From Chlorophyllum brunneum (lineage: Eukaryota; Basidiomycota; Agaricomycetes; Agaricales; Agaricaceae), in contig OY756147.1 of assembly GCA_963576785.1 (NCBI GenBank), forward strand, positions 620,001-684,000: a stretch of 64,000 nucleotides of DNA, given 5' to 3'. The position numbers were made by a program, and so were the translations under genes. Positions 43,918 to 54,006 of this stretch are shown in pieces. The notes beneath the pieces were generated by a model. That model was not told the origin of the DNA and ran no database searches. It saw only the letters and a program-made list of their open reading frames with translations. How positions within the stretch are numbered: position 1 is the stretch's first letter; each line of letters opens with the position of its first letter.

Positions 43918-46333
43918 CTACAGTAGCGCCAGTTTTTCCAACAAAAGATCTTTGCCCTTGCCGTCTCCCTTCTGAATCATCTTCCGCTCGTTCTCTCCGA
44001 AATAGTTCTTCAATTTCTGCCTTTCTGTATTCTTTTCGTCCCCTCCCTTAAGTAACGACTCGCATAAAGTCATGATAAGAAAGGTACCACTCCTCTCTCC
44101 TTCGGTACACATAGCGATTATAACGTCCTGAGGCACGACATTGATGAATGCAGTAGCAAATTGTGAAGCGTCCCAATGTTCAGTTATATCTATTGACTTC
44201 GTTTTCTTGTTGAAGTGTCCACCTTGTAGCAATGTTTTGTATATCCGTGATGTCCATGAGAGGTCAATTGGATGGGGTGTTGACGCGTCTGAAGATGGAT
44301 AAGGAACTGCGAGCGCGTCTAATAGTGTCTTGATAGCGTGGTTTTTGTCTGTTCATGCCGTGTTGAGCCTTATGATAACAAGTATGCAAAAAGAATCACA
44401 AACCTCCTTCAGCGTAGAGCATAACCTCAGTTACGATCAAACTTCCCCTCGGTTCCTTCGCCACCTTCGTTCCACTCTCTGTTATCCACTGAAGTAATGG
44501 CTCGCTAGCAAACTTGCGAATCTCAGAGGTGCGGGCTTCTGGGTCCTTTTTGCTCGTTCGTGCTCGAATGACATCCGTTTCCTCCAGGGATGCAATTTGT
44601 GCAGGGATGAAATGCCTCCGAGTGCGTGGTGCGAGCAGATATACGAGTGCGCGGAGGCCTTGAGGTTTTTCGTAGATGTTATTCGCAGACGTCGTGATTT
44701 CAGATATTAGGGATTTTGAGAGGAGTTTTGTGTCGCTGAGGTAAAAGTATAGGATCAATACAAGCGGAAAGATAAGCCGGGGATGGCATACTCGAGAACA
44801 TCAAGGGCCGTAAAAAGCACAAGCTGGGCCTCATCGTCTAGGCACATACGTTCAACATGAGGTTTGAGAACCTTGAGGATTTGTTTACGGTCCTATGGGG
44901 TGAGGTTCGTTACCGCATGGCTTCGGCTTGGAGTCTCGGTGACGAACCTTTGCTGAACCCTGGGCAAGAAACTCGCGCACTACGCGACTTCCATCCTTCG
45001 TATGTACCATCTCTGCCAACAATTCCTGACAGCTGAGCCCATGAGCTTTGTTATTCTATGTAAATCAATGACCAAAGCTACCTTTCGAAAATCTCTCTCC
45101 GTAGCTTTTCTTGTACTACTTCGTCGTTGATCGCGTTAACAGCGGAGAGGTATTCCCAGAAGACACGGTGGACGACGGCATGAGTTACAGCACCCTTGTC
45201 CGGATTGTTGAACCTAGTGAGCAGTCAAAATGTGAAGGCTGAGAGGAATTATAAGAGTAGATACACGAGTAATAGGTTTTCTTTGACTGCGGTCAACGTT
45301 CGTTTCCGTCGTTCCTCATTCGCTCCTTCCAATATTCCAGGCAGACCCTTCTTCGCGCGTTCCCTGTCTTCAGCACTTCCCCGGGTCACTCCAAAGAGAA
45401 GAGCCTCTTTGCCATAGAAGTCACGTATGAGACAAGTCCTCTCATAAGCATTCGCGTAGAGCTCGAAAGCATCAGCGATGACAGAAGATGCTTCACGATG
45501 AAGGAGAAGTCGAAGGATATTGGATTGAAATTCTTGGAGGATTGAGGGACGATGTGTCGGACAAAGGCGAATGAGTTTTGAAACGAGAAACTGGAAACCG
45601 ATCAGCGAAATTTGAGAAACCTGAGTGGTTTGAGAAAGAACCTTTGAGTATTTGCTCTGGACAAGGTCTCGATATTTGCCTTTAAGTTCAAGAGCGATTT
45701 CGTCTCGTTCTTTTTGCCTGCCGTACTTGACAATAGTTTGCACAATTCGACTGGCATCATGTTTGAAGACGATCTCTTTGACTTTACCGCGTATCACGTC
45801 CATGAGATCCTTAACGTGTTTCTGACGTTCGGCACTTGGAATATTGGTCTGTCGAGCAAGTGACCATACTCGTTTGGCGTCGTTGAGCAGAGTTGAATGA
45901 GGTTTGGCTGCTTTTCGTTGTTCGAGTAGAGCCTTTTGGGCTTTATGAGATTCTCTGGCGGCTTCATGTATTCATTATTGAATATTCCAAAGAAGCATCA
46001 AAGTAACACACCATTTGGATCCTTCGGCGTTTTTGCGTTTTCGTCTTCCTCTGCTACTTCCATGGCGTCCTCGTCTATTAGCGGTTCATCATCCATGACA
46101 ACATCACCGCCTTCATCATCATCTACATCTTCCAAATCCCCCGGACCTTCCTCTTCCAAATCCGAGTCTGATTCTTCAACAATTGGGAAAGCATGTGTTA
46201 CAGGCCGACTTCGTTTCTTCTCCAGAGGTTTGGAAGCGATGTCGGGTAGGTCTTTTTCTTTGCTGCGCCTTTTCGGCTTAGACTCAAGTTTCGTTGGTGC
46301 TGAACGTTTCTTGCTATTTTTCTGCGCTACCAT
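43918..46333 (-). CDS. PUF6: Pumilio-family RNA-binding protein PUF6/PUM3
   Basis: Nucleolar Puf-A type protein acting in 60S ribosome biogenesis and, in yeast, in mRNA translational control. Start MVAQKNSKKRSAPTKLESKP, a basic then strongly acidic lead (ESDSDLEEEGPGDLEDVDDD), then degenerate Puf repeats: IVFKHDASRIVQTIVKYGRQ, LRLLLHREASSVIADAFELY, AEMVHTKDGSRVVREFLAQG, LVLFTALDVLDDT. The C-terminal CPL-domain region includes GLRALVYLLAPRTRRHFIPA and ends GKGKDLLLEKLALL at 43918. This order of acidic head, Puf-A repeats and CPL region is diagnostic. Several introns of about 50-70 nt. Divergent from IES6 with only 138 bp between. Confidence 0.9.
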
Positions 46334-46471
46334 GATTGTAGGAGGAAGGGGAATTACGAAGGAGTGGTAAACAGCTAAAAATTGGTGTCCATATCAGTCA
46401 CGGACTGTGACGCTTGTGACATCAGTTCAAGTATCGTGAAGGGATCGAAAGCTGAGGATCTTGTAGAGTTC
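46334..46471. promoter_or_regulatory. Short bidirectional promoter, PUF6 / IES6
   Basis: Only 138 bp separate two divergent genes for nuclear or nucleolar complexes, so promoter elements must be shared or overlap. No TATA box seen. Confidence 0.4.
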
Positions 46472-47277
46472 ATGTGAGTCCATCCAGACAACGTTTTCAT
46501 CACAACTCATATATCAGTAGGCCTCCAAAGAACAACTTTAAGAGGAAGACCGCCCCCTCAGATGGGACGGCCACCCCTCATATACCCGTGCGTGTTGTCG
46601 GTTCATACTGTATGAAGATATAATAATCAGACTATAAGACTCTAGCCGAACAACTTTCATACCTTCACTTTCCAAAACCTTTTAAGAACCCTCATTATAC
46701 GAAGAATATCAATAGACGCGTGAAGAACCTCAAGACCGTCCTTGGCCAGGAACGAGAACGAGAGCGCACGGAAAGGGAGAAGCGTCGTCAGGAAAAGGTG
46801 GAGGCAGAAGTTCGTGGCCAAGGAAAGATGGATTTGGACGAGAAGTCTAAGGAAGATGACCAGGAAATCCCGACGTGTATGTCTTCAGCTTGGAATTGAT
46901 TAATGTAGCTTATCTACCCAACCGCAGACACCTCGATCGAGGCACCTCCCTCCATCTGGCCTCAGAGAAGATATTGTGATATAACAGGGCTTGAAGTAAG
47001 GTTTCCTCAAGTTCTGGTTGGGTACGTTTACTAAGCTAAGCCGTAGGCCCCCTACACTGATCCAGCGACAGGACTTCGATATCATGACAAGAGCGTTTAT
47101 GAGGTTGTCAAGAGCCTGGTATGTTACTTCTCAACCGCCACGGCTCGTGTACTCAAAGTTTGTGCAGAGTGCGAGCACGGCCAAAGAATACTTGTCTGGT
47201 GAGTTCAATTTACGATTCCCATGAAGACCTACTTCTAACTTATACTAGCTCGTGGTGTTAACTCCATTGTAAAATAA
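46472..47277 (+). CDS. IES6: INO80 chromatin-remodelling complex subunit Ies6 (YL1-C domain)
   Basis: Subunit of the INO80 nucleosome remodeller. Seven exons: 46472-46473, 46521-46587, 46639-46876, 46928-46995, 47047-47118, 47168-47198, 47249-47277 (507 nt, 168 aa). Conserved parts: LHFPKPFKNPHYTKNINRR, VKNLKTVLGQERERERTE, then the YL1-C domain YCDITGLEAPYTDPATGLRY with YHDKSVYEVVKSL and the C-terminal STAKEYLSARGVNSIVK. All introns are 47-51 nt GT-AG. The start codon is unusual: AT ends exon 1 and G begins exon 2, and the frame above it has no ATG before a TAA, so the first codon appears to be assembled by splicing. The family call is firm; the start is an inference. Confidence 0.88.
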
Positions 47278-47609
47278 TGCATGCTGGATTGTTTGGGTGT
47301 ATTCTACCCCCTTTAGCCGTAAGATATGCCTGCTTCAAGATAAATTCGTCCAAGATTCATTGCAACCACGAACCCAAGTATTTCCTAGGCTCCTAAGTCG
47401 GGCCCAGTCGTGGTCCGTCCACACCGTAATGATGTGACGCGGTACCTTGCCTAAACGATGGCAGACATGTTTGTGGTTGCACCTCTGCTAATTTCCATTC
47501 ACTAGTGTTTACTGATATCACGTGGATGACATCATTGCACGGGGAAGCTCAGCCAGCGAATTCAAGTTAGCACTGTCTTTTCTCCATACACATCTGTCAT
47601 AACGGTGAA
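47278..47609. other. Intergenic, nothing recognised
   Basis: Downstream of IES6 and upstream of the next plus-strand gene. No coding signal or repeat seen. Confidence 0.4.
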
Positions 47610-48552
47610 ATGCAAGTGCCAAGGACCTTCGCTCGACAGCTTGCTCCCTGGAAACATACGCCGCGGTCTTCGGCCTCACTGGCGAAAAGGAGTTTCGTAT
47701 GCCAAACCCCTCGACAGGTCCTACCGTCACTCACTCCGCGGTACCCCTATAATTCAAGACGCCCTATACAGTTGCAACGACATTTCGGTTCTTCCAATGC
47801 GACACGCCCGGCAGAATCGTTCTCAGACCCGAGCAGACCGGATCTCTTCTACCACCTCATCCAGCCCCCAACGCCAATATCCAAGGACCTTCCAGCATAC
47901 GCGTTATCTTTCTCTTCGGAGAAACCACCATCCCGTTCCTCCGCGACTATTATTGGATGGTTACCCGCCCAAGGAGCAGAGTCACCAGACCCCAGATTGA
48001 ACCGTACGGGCGATGCGACATTAGATGATTTCGTGGATAACCGTGTGTACCATTTCGTCATGAACGATGTAAGGCTGCCTCATAGGGTATACAGCGGTTT
48101 TCCTCGATATAGTCCACACTACGATCAAGGCCGGTCTCGAAGAAGGGGTGGACGAGATCCAGAAGGCGAGTGCTATGCAGACGATGGAAGGCTGGATGCA
48201 CATCCAGGGTATGCCTCCCCGAGAGTTCTTGGTCGTGACAAATACTCATTTGATGAGTCTCGCTTAGACCAACGAAATATTCCAGCTCTCAACAGGATAG
48301 GTAATCCTGATGATATCATCGGAACAGTCCTTGTTCAGAACAGCGAGGTGGGCTTCTTTCTTCTTTGATCGAGTTTCAAGTCTTGATTGTCTGACATTCT
48401 GTGCGTAGATTCTTCCGAAAACATATCAACCCATGCCAGCGTATCGGTTGGTCACCGCCGACGGTCTCATGCAGCTGACCCCAGGACTTGCCAGGAAGCT
48501 CCAAGACACGCTATCAAAAGTTGCCGATGTAGAAAGGGCCACTCTGCCCTGA
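47610..48552 (+). CDS. Conserved protein of unknown function, probably mitochondrial
   Basis: Exons 47610-48042, 48086-48208, 48268-48347 and 48409-48552 sum to 780 nt, 259 aa. The first about 60 residues (MQVPRTFARQLAPWKHTPRS ...) are rich in Arg, Ser and Ala with almost no acidic residues, as in mitochondrial presequences. Next come a segment with LFYHLIQPPTPISKDLPAYA, an ATIIGWLPA block, GDATLDDFVDNRYTAVFLDI, GLEEGVDEIQKASAMQTMEG and the C-terminal RNIPALNRIGNPDDIIGTVL and YQPMPAYRLVTADGLMQLT. The pattern of well-kept blocks separated by introns suggests a real, conserved gene, but I do not recognise the family. A long read-through frame across introns 1 and 2 exists but replaces the conserved-looking helix with Arg-rich sequence. 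Confidence 0.7.
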
Positions 48553-50393
48553 ATGTTCTCCGGTCCGTGACAACATCCTCGTGTCAAAAAGTGTAGCAGA
48601 GGAGATACCGTTTGGGATGCGGTAATTTGCGCTTGCCTCTCAAGTAAGTTTGATTTATTGGATATGATGTCTGATGACCCACAATATTTTGAAACAGACT
48701 AGATATACTCTCTTCACCTCCGACTTTTTCTCCAGATGTGATACTCCAGTACGAGAGATCTTTGTCGAACGGAACAAAACTAGAAAGAATGTTATATTGC
48801 AAACATGTCCATTAACGGACGGAGTAGGCTCGGTATATTTTACTGCGGACTGTGCCAAGACTATGCCCAAGGACATCCCTTGATGGTCTCAAGAACACAA
48901 TCGTCCGTCGTGTGATATACGAGTGCTGACTACCCGCAGAGCAGTGTAAACCTTTCAACAGCATCCCATTCACACCACAGTGCCACGCGCACCTTCTAGG
49001 TGTCATGATGGGCACAGCGCACAACCAATCACACCAGTTTGATTGCACACGAAAGATGTGGTTTGTGGCATTCCATTTCCTTGCCGGATGTGACATTCAC
49101 TGCCCCTGTTATAGGATTTTCGTGTTCGCTAGCACTTCTATTTTCGTAAGATTAATAGTTCCTGGAGTTTCACAGCTATTTTAATTTTTGGCCCTTGTTC
49201 GCATTCGCAAAAGAAGTGTAACCCTGCTACCATCAATGTCCAATGTCTTCGAACCCATCGTCAATATAGATACGCGTCTCCATTTCGGCGTTGTAGAAGA
49301 CAAACCGAAGCGACTTTTCCGAGGGTGGCATGCCAACACAGGGCTATAAAAAGTTTCTTCAGGGACGTCATATCCGATGACCACTACAGCGAGCGCAAAA
49401 ATCACCACATGCTACGAGCCCTGTGTTGGCACTTGACTCTTGGGGTTCGTGGGAAGGGCCTGTATACTATTCTGAGAGAAATCGCACTCTGATTCCGTCG
49501 CAATTACTCCTCGCATCTGATGTAGAGTGGATTCCTCGCTCCGAACGTGCGCTACATTGCATAAGTCTCGCAAATTAGCTCGTCTTCTTTATAGATCCCA
49601 ATCAGGATGTAGAAGAAGCAGTGATTTCCGTGTTTCGGTAATTCAACAGGCAAATCACAGGACCACATCGTATCAGATCGTATCCCGTTCGGAAAATAAG
49701 CCCACATTCTCACAACCCCTTGGTAGACCCTTTAGCATCGTTGTATGACAAAAGGATGGAAAGGAATGGGACACAATTTATGGAAGCGGCATAACTACAT
49801 GTGGAGAACCGGCATTCCTCGTAGCAATTTTAGAAGTTTGAGACACGAGTATTCTGCTTCTCTTCCTGATCTTTTACGAGGATGATACAACCTAATGATA
49901 GTTCCGCTTCCGTTGACATCCATTCCGCCGCCGAAGGTGAGTTTTTTTTTTCTATAAGCATTGTCAAAAAATCTTAATGGGTATGTACACAGTCCGTACC
50001 CCCGTCAGTCTGGCGACACCTGGTGATCAATCTGCTAACGATGCTTAGTCCCGGGAGACCCGGATCCGACTCAATCGTCATGGGATATGAGCAACTCCAC
50101 AAGGTAGTGGTGGGGCTGGAAAGCGTGGGGGTTGAGTAAACGCGTCCGGACGTGCCGACTTTGGTTTTGACAGGAACATTCATAATCCAATGGGTCTTCA
50201 ATCACTATCATATCGATCATAAGGGTTGGCAACGACATCACCACGGACTAAGTCTGGGGATGGGACTTTCCTGTAACGACAGCGTGGACAGGCGTTTAAG
50301 GAACATCAGGTGCCGCAGCGCCGAAGTGGGGGGGATATATAGAAACAAACTTTGGGATTCGCGCTGAAGTAAGGATAACCCATTTCCCTTACT
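48553..50393. other. Gene-poor gap upstream of the UbiA gene
   Basis: About 1.84 kb with only frames of 60-95 codons on either strand, none recognised and none that joins to a neighbour. The right end must contain the UbiA promoter; no clear TATA seen. Confidence 0.45.
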
Positions 50394-51713
50394 ATGGCTT
50401 CACCGAAGATTGATGCTCAAACTTTCGGGTCTTTGCCTTCGTTACGATCGCTATTTGCTCTACCGACTCAAAAGGAATTGCAAGCATGTTGGGAGCTCTG
50501 TAGGCTTCATAATAATATTGGTTTCTGGGTTGTGTGGCTGCCGACAGGTTTGTAGTTTTGCTTTTAGAAGTGCGAAATGGGGGGCTAACTAAGTTCGTAT
50601 AGCTTGGTCGATAGCTATGGCATATTGCGCTCATGGACCGCAAGAGCTTTCGGCTTGGGAGGCTATTCGACTTGCTGGTTCATATATACCGTTATGCTTC
50701 GGTATCAAATCAATGGTGAGGCCGTCTTCTGGAAATAGAGCCAAGTCAAAAGTCTCTGACTATACCGTAGATAATGGCTATCGATGATATTCTTGATGCC
50801 GACGTTGATGGTCTCGTTGAACGTACGAAGATGAGACCACTTCCGAGAGGAGCTATAACTCCAGAACGAGCATGGCTATTCTTCTTCTTTCAAGCAGGAC
50901 TTGGCATTTATATTGCCTATGAGTTTTTGCCCGCCCCTGTGTGAGTAAATTGCATTTTCTGGACATTTGTAGAGAAGGCTTACGGCAAGGATAGACGAAG
51001 GATATCAATGTGGGCTTGGCCAATCTATATCATCTATCCCACGTGTAAAGTATGTCTGGCGTGGCTCAAGTCCTGGATTTGTTATTGAATGCAATGATAG
51101 CGATGGACAAATCTTGCTCCAATTCCTCTAGTGAGCGTGTTCTGTGGTTGGGATATGTGGCGCTGTTAATTAACGAGCTGCTCAGGGACTCATGTTCAAC
51201 GTCGGCATTTTCATGGGCTGGATCCACGCGATGGGTTCTAACCAGACAACCCCTTGGAGAATGTTGTGGCCAATGTATATCGCGGCGTGCATGTGGACCT
51301 TCACGTACGAGACTGTATACCAACACCAGGTCTGTTTTTCTCCGGTCTTGACAACATCTGAAACCCTCTCATCCTCAAACTCTGATTACTAGGATAAGAG
51401 AGATGACGTCAGGATTGGATTGAACTCCCCTGCTCTTCTCCTTGGTTACTCTACAAAACCAATTTGCGCGATTACAGGGCTCGGGTTTTTTGGACTTTTC
51501 GCATATAGCGGTTGGTTGAATGGGCAGGGGATTGGTTTTTATATTGGCCTTGTCTGTGGCGCCATTATGCTGTTCTCGAGATTAGTCTCGACGGATGTTG
51601 ATGTTCCTAATGACTGTAGGGAATTTTTCCTCAAGACTGTCCCGATTGGACAAGTTATTCTTGCGGGGTTGATTGCTGATGCAGGTATTATGACTTGGGT
51701 GAAGAACCAATGA
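50394..51713 (+). CDS. UbiA-superfamily membrane prenyltransferase
   Basis: Integral membrane enzyme of the UbiA fold, which attaches or cyclises prenyl diphosphates. Seven exons (50394-50547, 50603-50715, 50771-50940, 51001-51049, 51101-51130, 51186-51329, 51393-51713) sum to 981 nt, 326 aa, with about seven hydrophobic segments. The first Asp-rich motif reads DDILDADVD followed by ERTKMRPLPRG; family members usually begin this motif with Asn (NDxxDxxxD). The second motif, YQHQDKRDDVRIGLNSPALL, is canonical. RWTNLAPIPLGLMFN matches the COQ2-like loop. There is no obvious mitochondrial presequence, so it is probably not COQ2 itself. Alternatives: a meroterpenoid aromatic prenyltransferase or a UbiA-type terpene cyclase. 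A COQ1-like prenyl diphosphate synthase lies 11 kb to the right. Confidence 0.85.
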
Positions 51714-52532
51714 ATCGTCACAGTAATGGAGTAGCTATTCGTTCTTAATTCGGCCAGCTAGTATTACTATATTACGATGGATTACAATTTTAATCACGGT
51801 GAAAACCAACAATAGGATATCATTGACCGGGATGTTCTCCACATTAACCTGTCATGGAACCGGACGTGTACTCGGGTCTGTCGTGCTGAACGCCAGATGC
51901 CTCGGCCTAGGCCACGACAGAATGGGGTTTCCATTACACATACCGATTGGGTGGGTGCGGATAAGTACTAAGTGAAAGACGTCTCAGCCACAGGAGTGGC
52001 ATATGTTAATTATGTATATGAGAACTGAAGATCTTCACAATGTACTTTCGACCCTTTTACAGACCTCAGCACACAAGCTGATGGAAGGTAAAAGATAAGG
52101 ATCCAAACCCCATTGAAAATCATCTGACTTGTGTGTCAACACACAACTCCTTCTGCAATCCTGATAGGCATGAAACACGGAGCTGTAAGTCAGGTGTGTC
52201 AGTGCCCAAAGGGTCAGGTTATACCCTCTTTGCGAACCTTTTTAGCCCGTTAATCCAAGTGTCCTGACAGGCATGACCAAGAAATCGGATCACATCAGGT
52301 GATGGCTCGGAGTAGTGTCCTTCTCGGGTGCTGATGATATATGGTAAGCTGACTGCCAATGGAAAATCACCTCTTCTACCATTAACTACCCTGTATCACC
52401 ACAGGGACACCATCACCGACTCAACCGGCTTGGATACCATTGTATCGCACACGGAGGGACGGATATCAAGCATTTTGAAATTCTGAACTTGGAGAAGCAA
52501 GCGAAACGGCTTCAACAGAAGGAATCGCGTCC
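51714..52532. other. Intergenic, nothing recognised
   Basis: About 0.8 kb without coding signal between the UbiA gene and the F-box relic. Confidence 0.4.
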
Positions 52533-53845
52533 ATGAGCATTCATATCCTACTGTGCAAACCTACAATCCCATATATTTTGTCTCCCGGTTGAGATTCTTC
52601 ACTTACCTTCTCCCCAAGCTTGGAGTCTACATTAGTTGCCGTAAAATTTCCTTGGAAGAAAGACTCGATGTCTTCCGATTGAGCTCGGTGTGCTATTCTT
52701 GGCGCAACCCAATCCTGTCCCAACCCCTGTTCTGGTCTAAAGTTATGCTTTCGCTCCCTCATGCAGAGGCGAGCATCACCAATCGCGCGACCAAACTATA
52801 CGTATGCCCTGGCAACAGAGCGACTCAACTTATGCTACGCCGGTCTGGTGACCCGTTAATGGGGCTGGTCCTCAGGATGGGCGGATACTTAACCTGGGCC
52901 ATGACGGAGATGAAGACATCGCAACAGTCTCTCCTCTATGTCCTTAGAAGTATTCAATTACAGGAAACGTCATAATCTTGAGGATTTGGCCAGCACTCTT
53001 CGTTCCCTCGCCAATCTCAGATCATTAACTTTGATCTCACAATCCAGGGTGAACTTCTGGAAAAAAGACATCCTACATCCCTACGGAGTTGTCCGCCACC
53101 TCGGTAACCTCTCCTAGCTCAAGATTCACATATACGCAGTCTTGTGGTAGGTTAAACCAGAATTCATAGGACAATTATCGAACCTGCCACCATTCCCCAT
53201 GCCAAATCTCATCTCTCTTGATTGTCATGTGGGGAGGAACTGCTATACCTTTATTTTCCCTTTTATATAAACTCGTCCCACTCAATTTTCCTGAACTGAA
53301 ACCCGAGTTCAATGGCTCACCTCATATTAGTTTCCCACCTCGTACCCTCCTGGGATGGGCGGGCCAATTTTCCGCATCGTTGGAGAGTGCAGAGTTCAAT
53401 GGGACACCTAGAAACCAAACATCCAGGCCATTACTCCCTTCGTCCGGTCCTTTCCCTCACTCTCAAAACTCAGCTTGTGAGGACTAAAACGTCGACCAAA
53501 ATTTTCAGTGTAATTTACTGCAGATGTCTCTTTCCTTCCAACCAACTGACCTACGCACTGAGCTTGAAAACACTGGTCGTAATTCTACGAGGGAATCTCT
53601 TCTTATCTTGACGGCCACTCGAACATCGAACGCTCCTTCCAAACCCGAGTTTGTCCGGATTTTACACCCCAATGCGCTTATTCTGGACGTATGTGAAAAA
53701 CATGCTCGGGCGTCCGGTTACACTTTTCGAACCAAATACGTTTCTAACCGAAAAATGCGGTTCGGGCTGCATCTCAGTGGAGGACAAACGGCTTGTTGAC
53801 AGCGACCCCCGACGCAATGAGAATATACTGTATGTTGTAATGTAA
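52533..53845 (+). pseudogene. Decayed F-box/LRR-like gene
   Basis: Several short frames in the same strand together resemble one Agaricomycete F-box protein. VFRLSSVCYSWRNPILSQPL with LFWSKVMLSLP is the F-box plus the following strand. HNLEDLASTLRSLANLRSLT is an LRR, but lies in a shifted frame after 52960. FPMPNLISLDCHVG and a C-terminal LGRPVTLFEPNTFLTEKCGS follow in yet other frames, the last ending at 53845. The N-terminal F-box helix (MSIHILLCKPTIPYILS) hits a stop at once. No set of plausible short introns that I tried joins all pieces, so I call it a pseudogene; an unusual exon structure remains possible. Not a close relative of the 17.6-24.0 kb array. Confidence 0.45.
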
Positions 53846-54006
53846 TGTACCGATAGATTACAACCATGCTGATGAATATAAAACGTAAGTCAAAAAGGGG
53901 TTGAAAAAGAAAAAGGAACAGGAGAAAACTCCAAATAGCAGATATCAAAAGGGAAAAAAAAAAGTCGCAACCATCCCCATCTCTCCTTGATGAAAAGAAC
54001 AAATTA

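Noticed and set aside
47610..48368. Single 252-codon frame as the complete protein.
   Set aside because: It reads through two introns; the spliced model gives better helix-forming, conserved-looking sequence and an integral frame to 48552.
32794..51713. Compact secondary-metabolite gene cluster (GMC, OMT, UbiA).
   Set aside because: Clear housekeeping genes (Mo25, PUF6, IES6) separate the candidates and no core synthase (PKS, NRPS or terpene synthase) is present.
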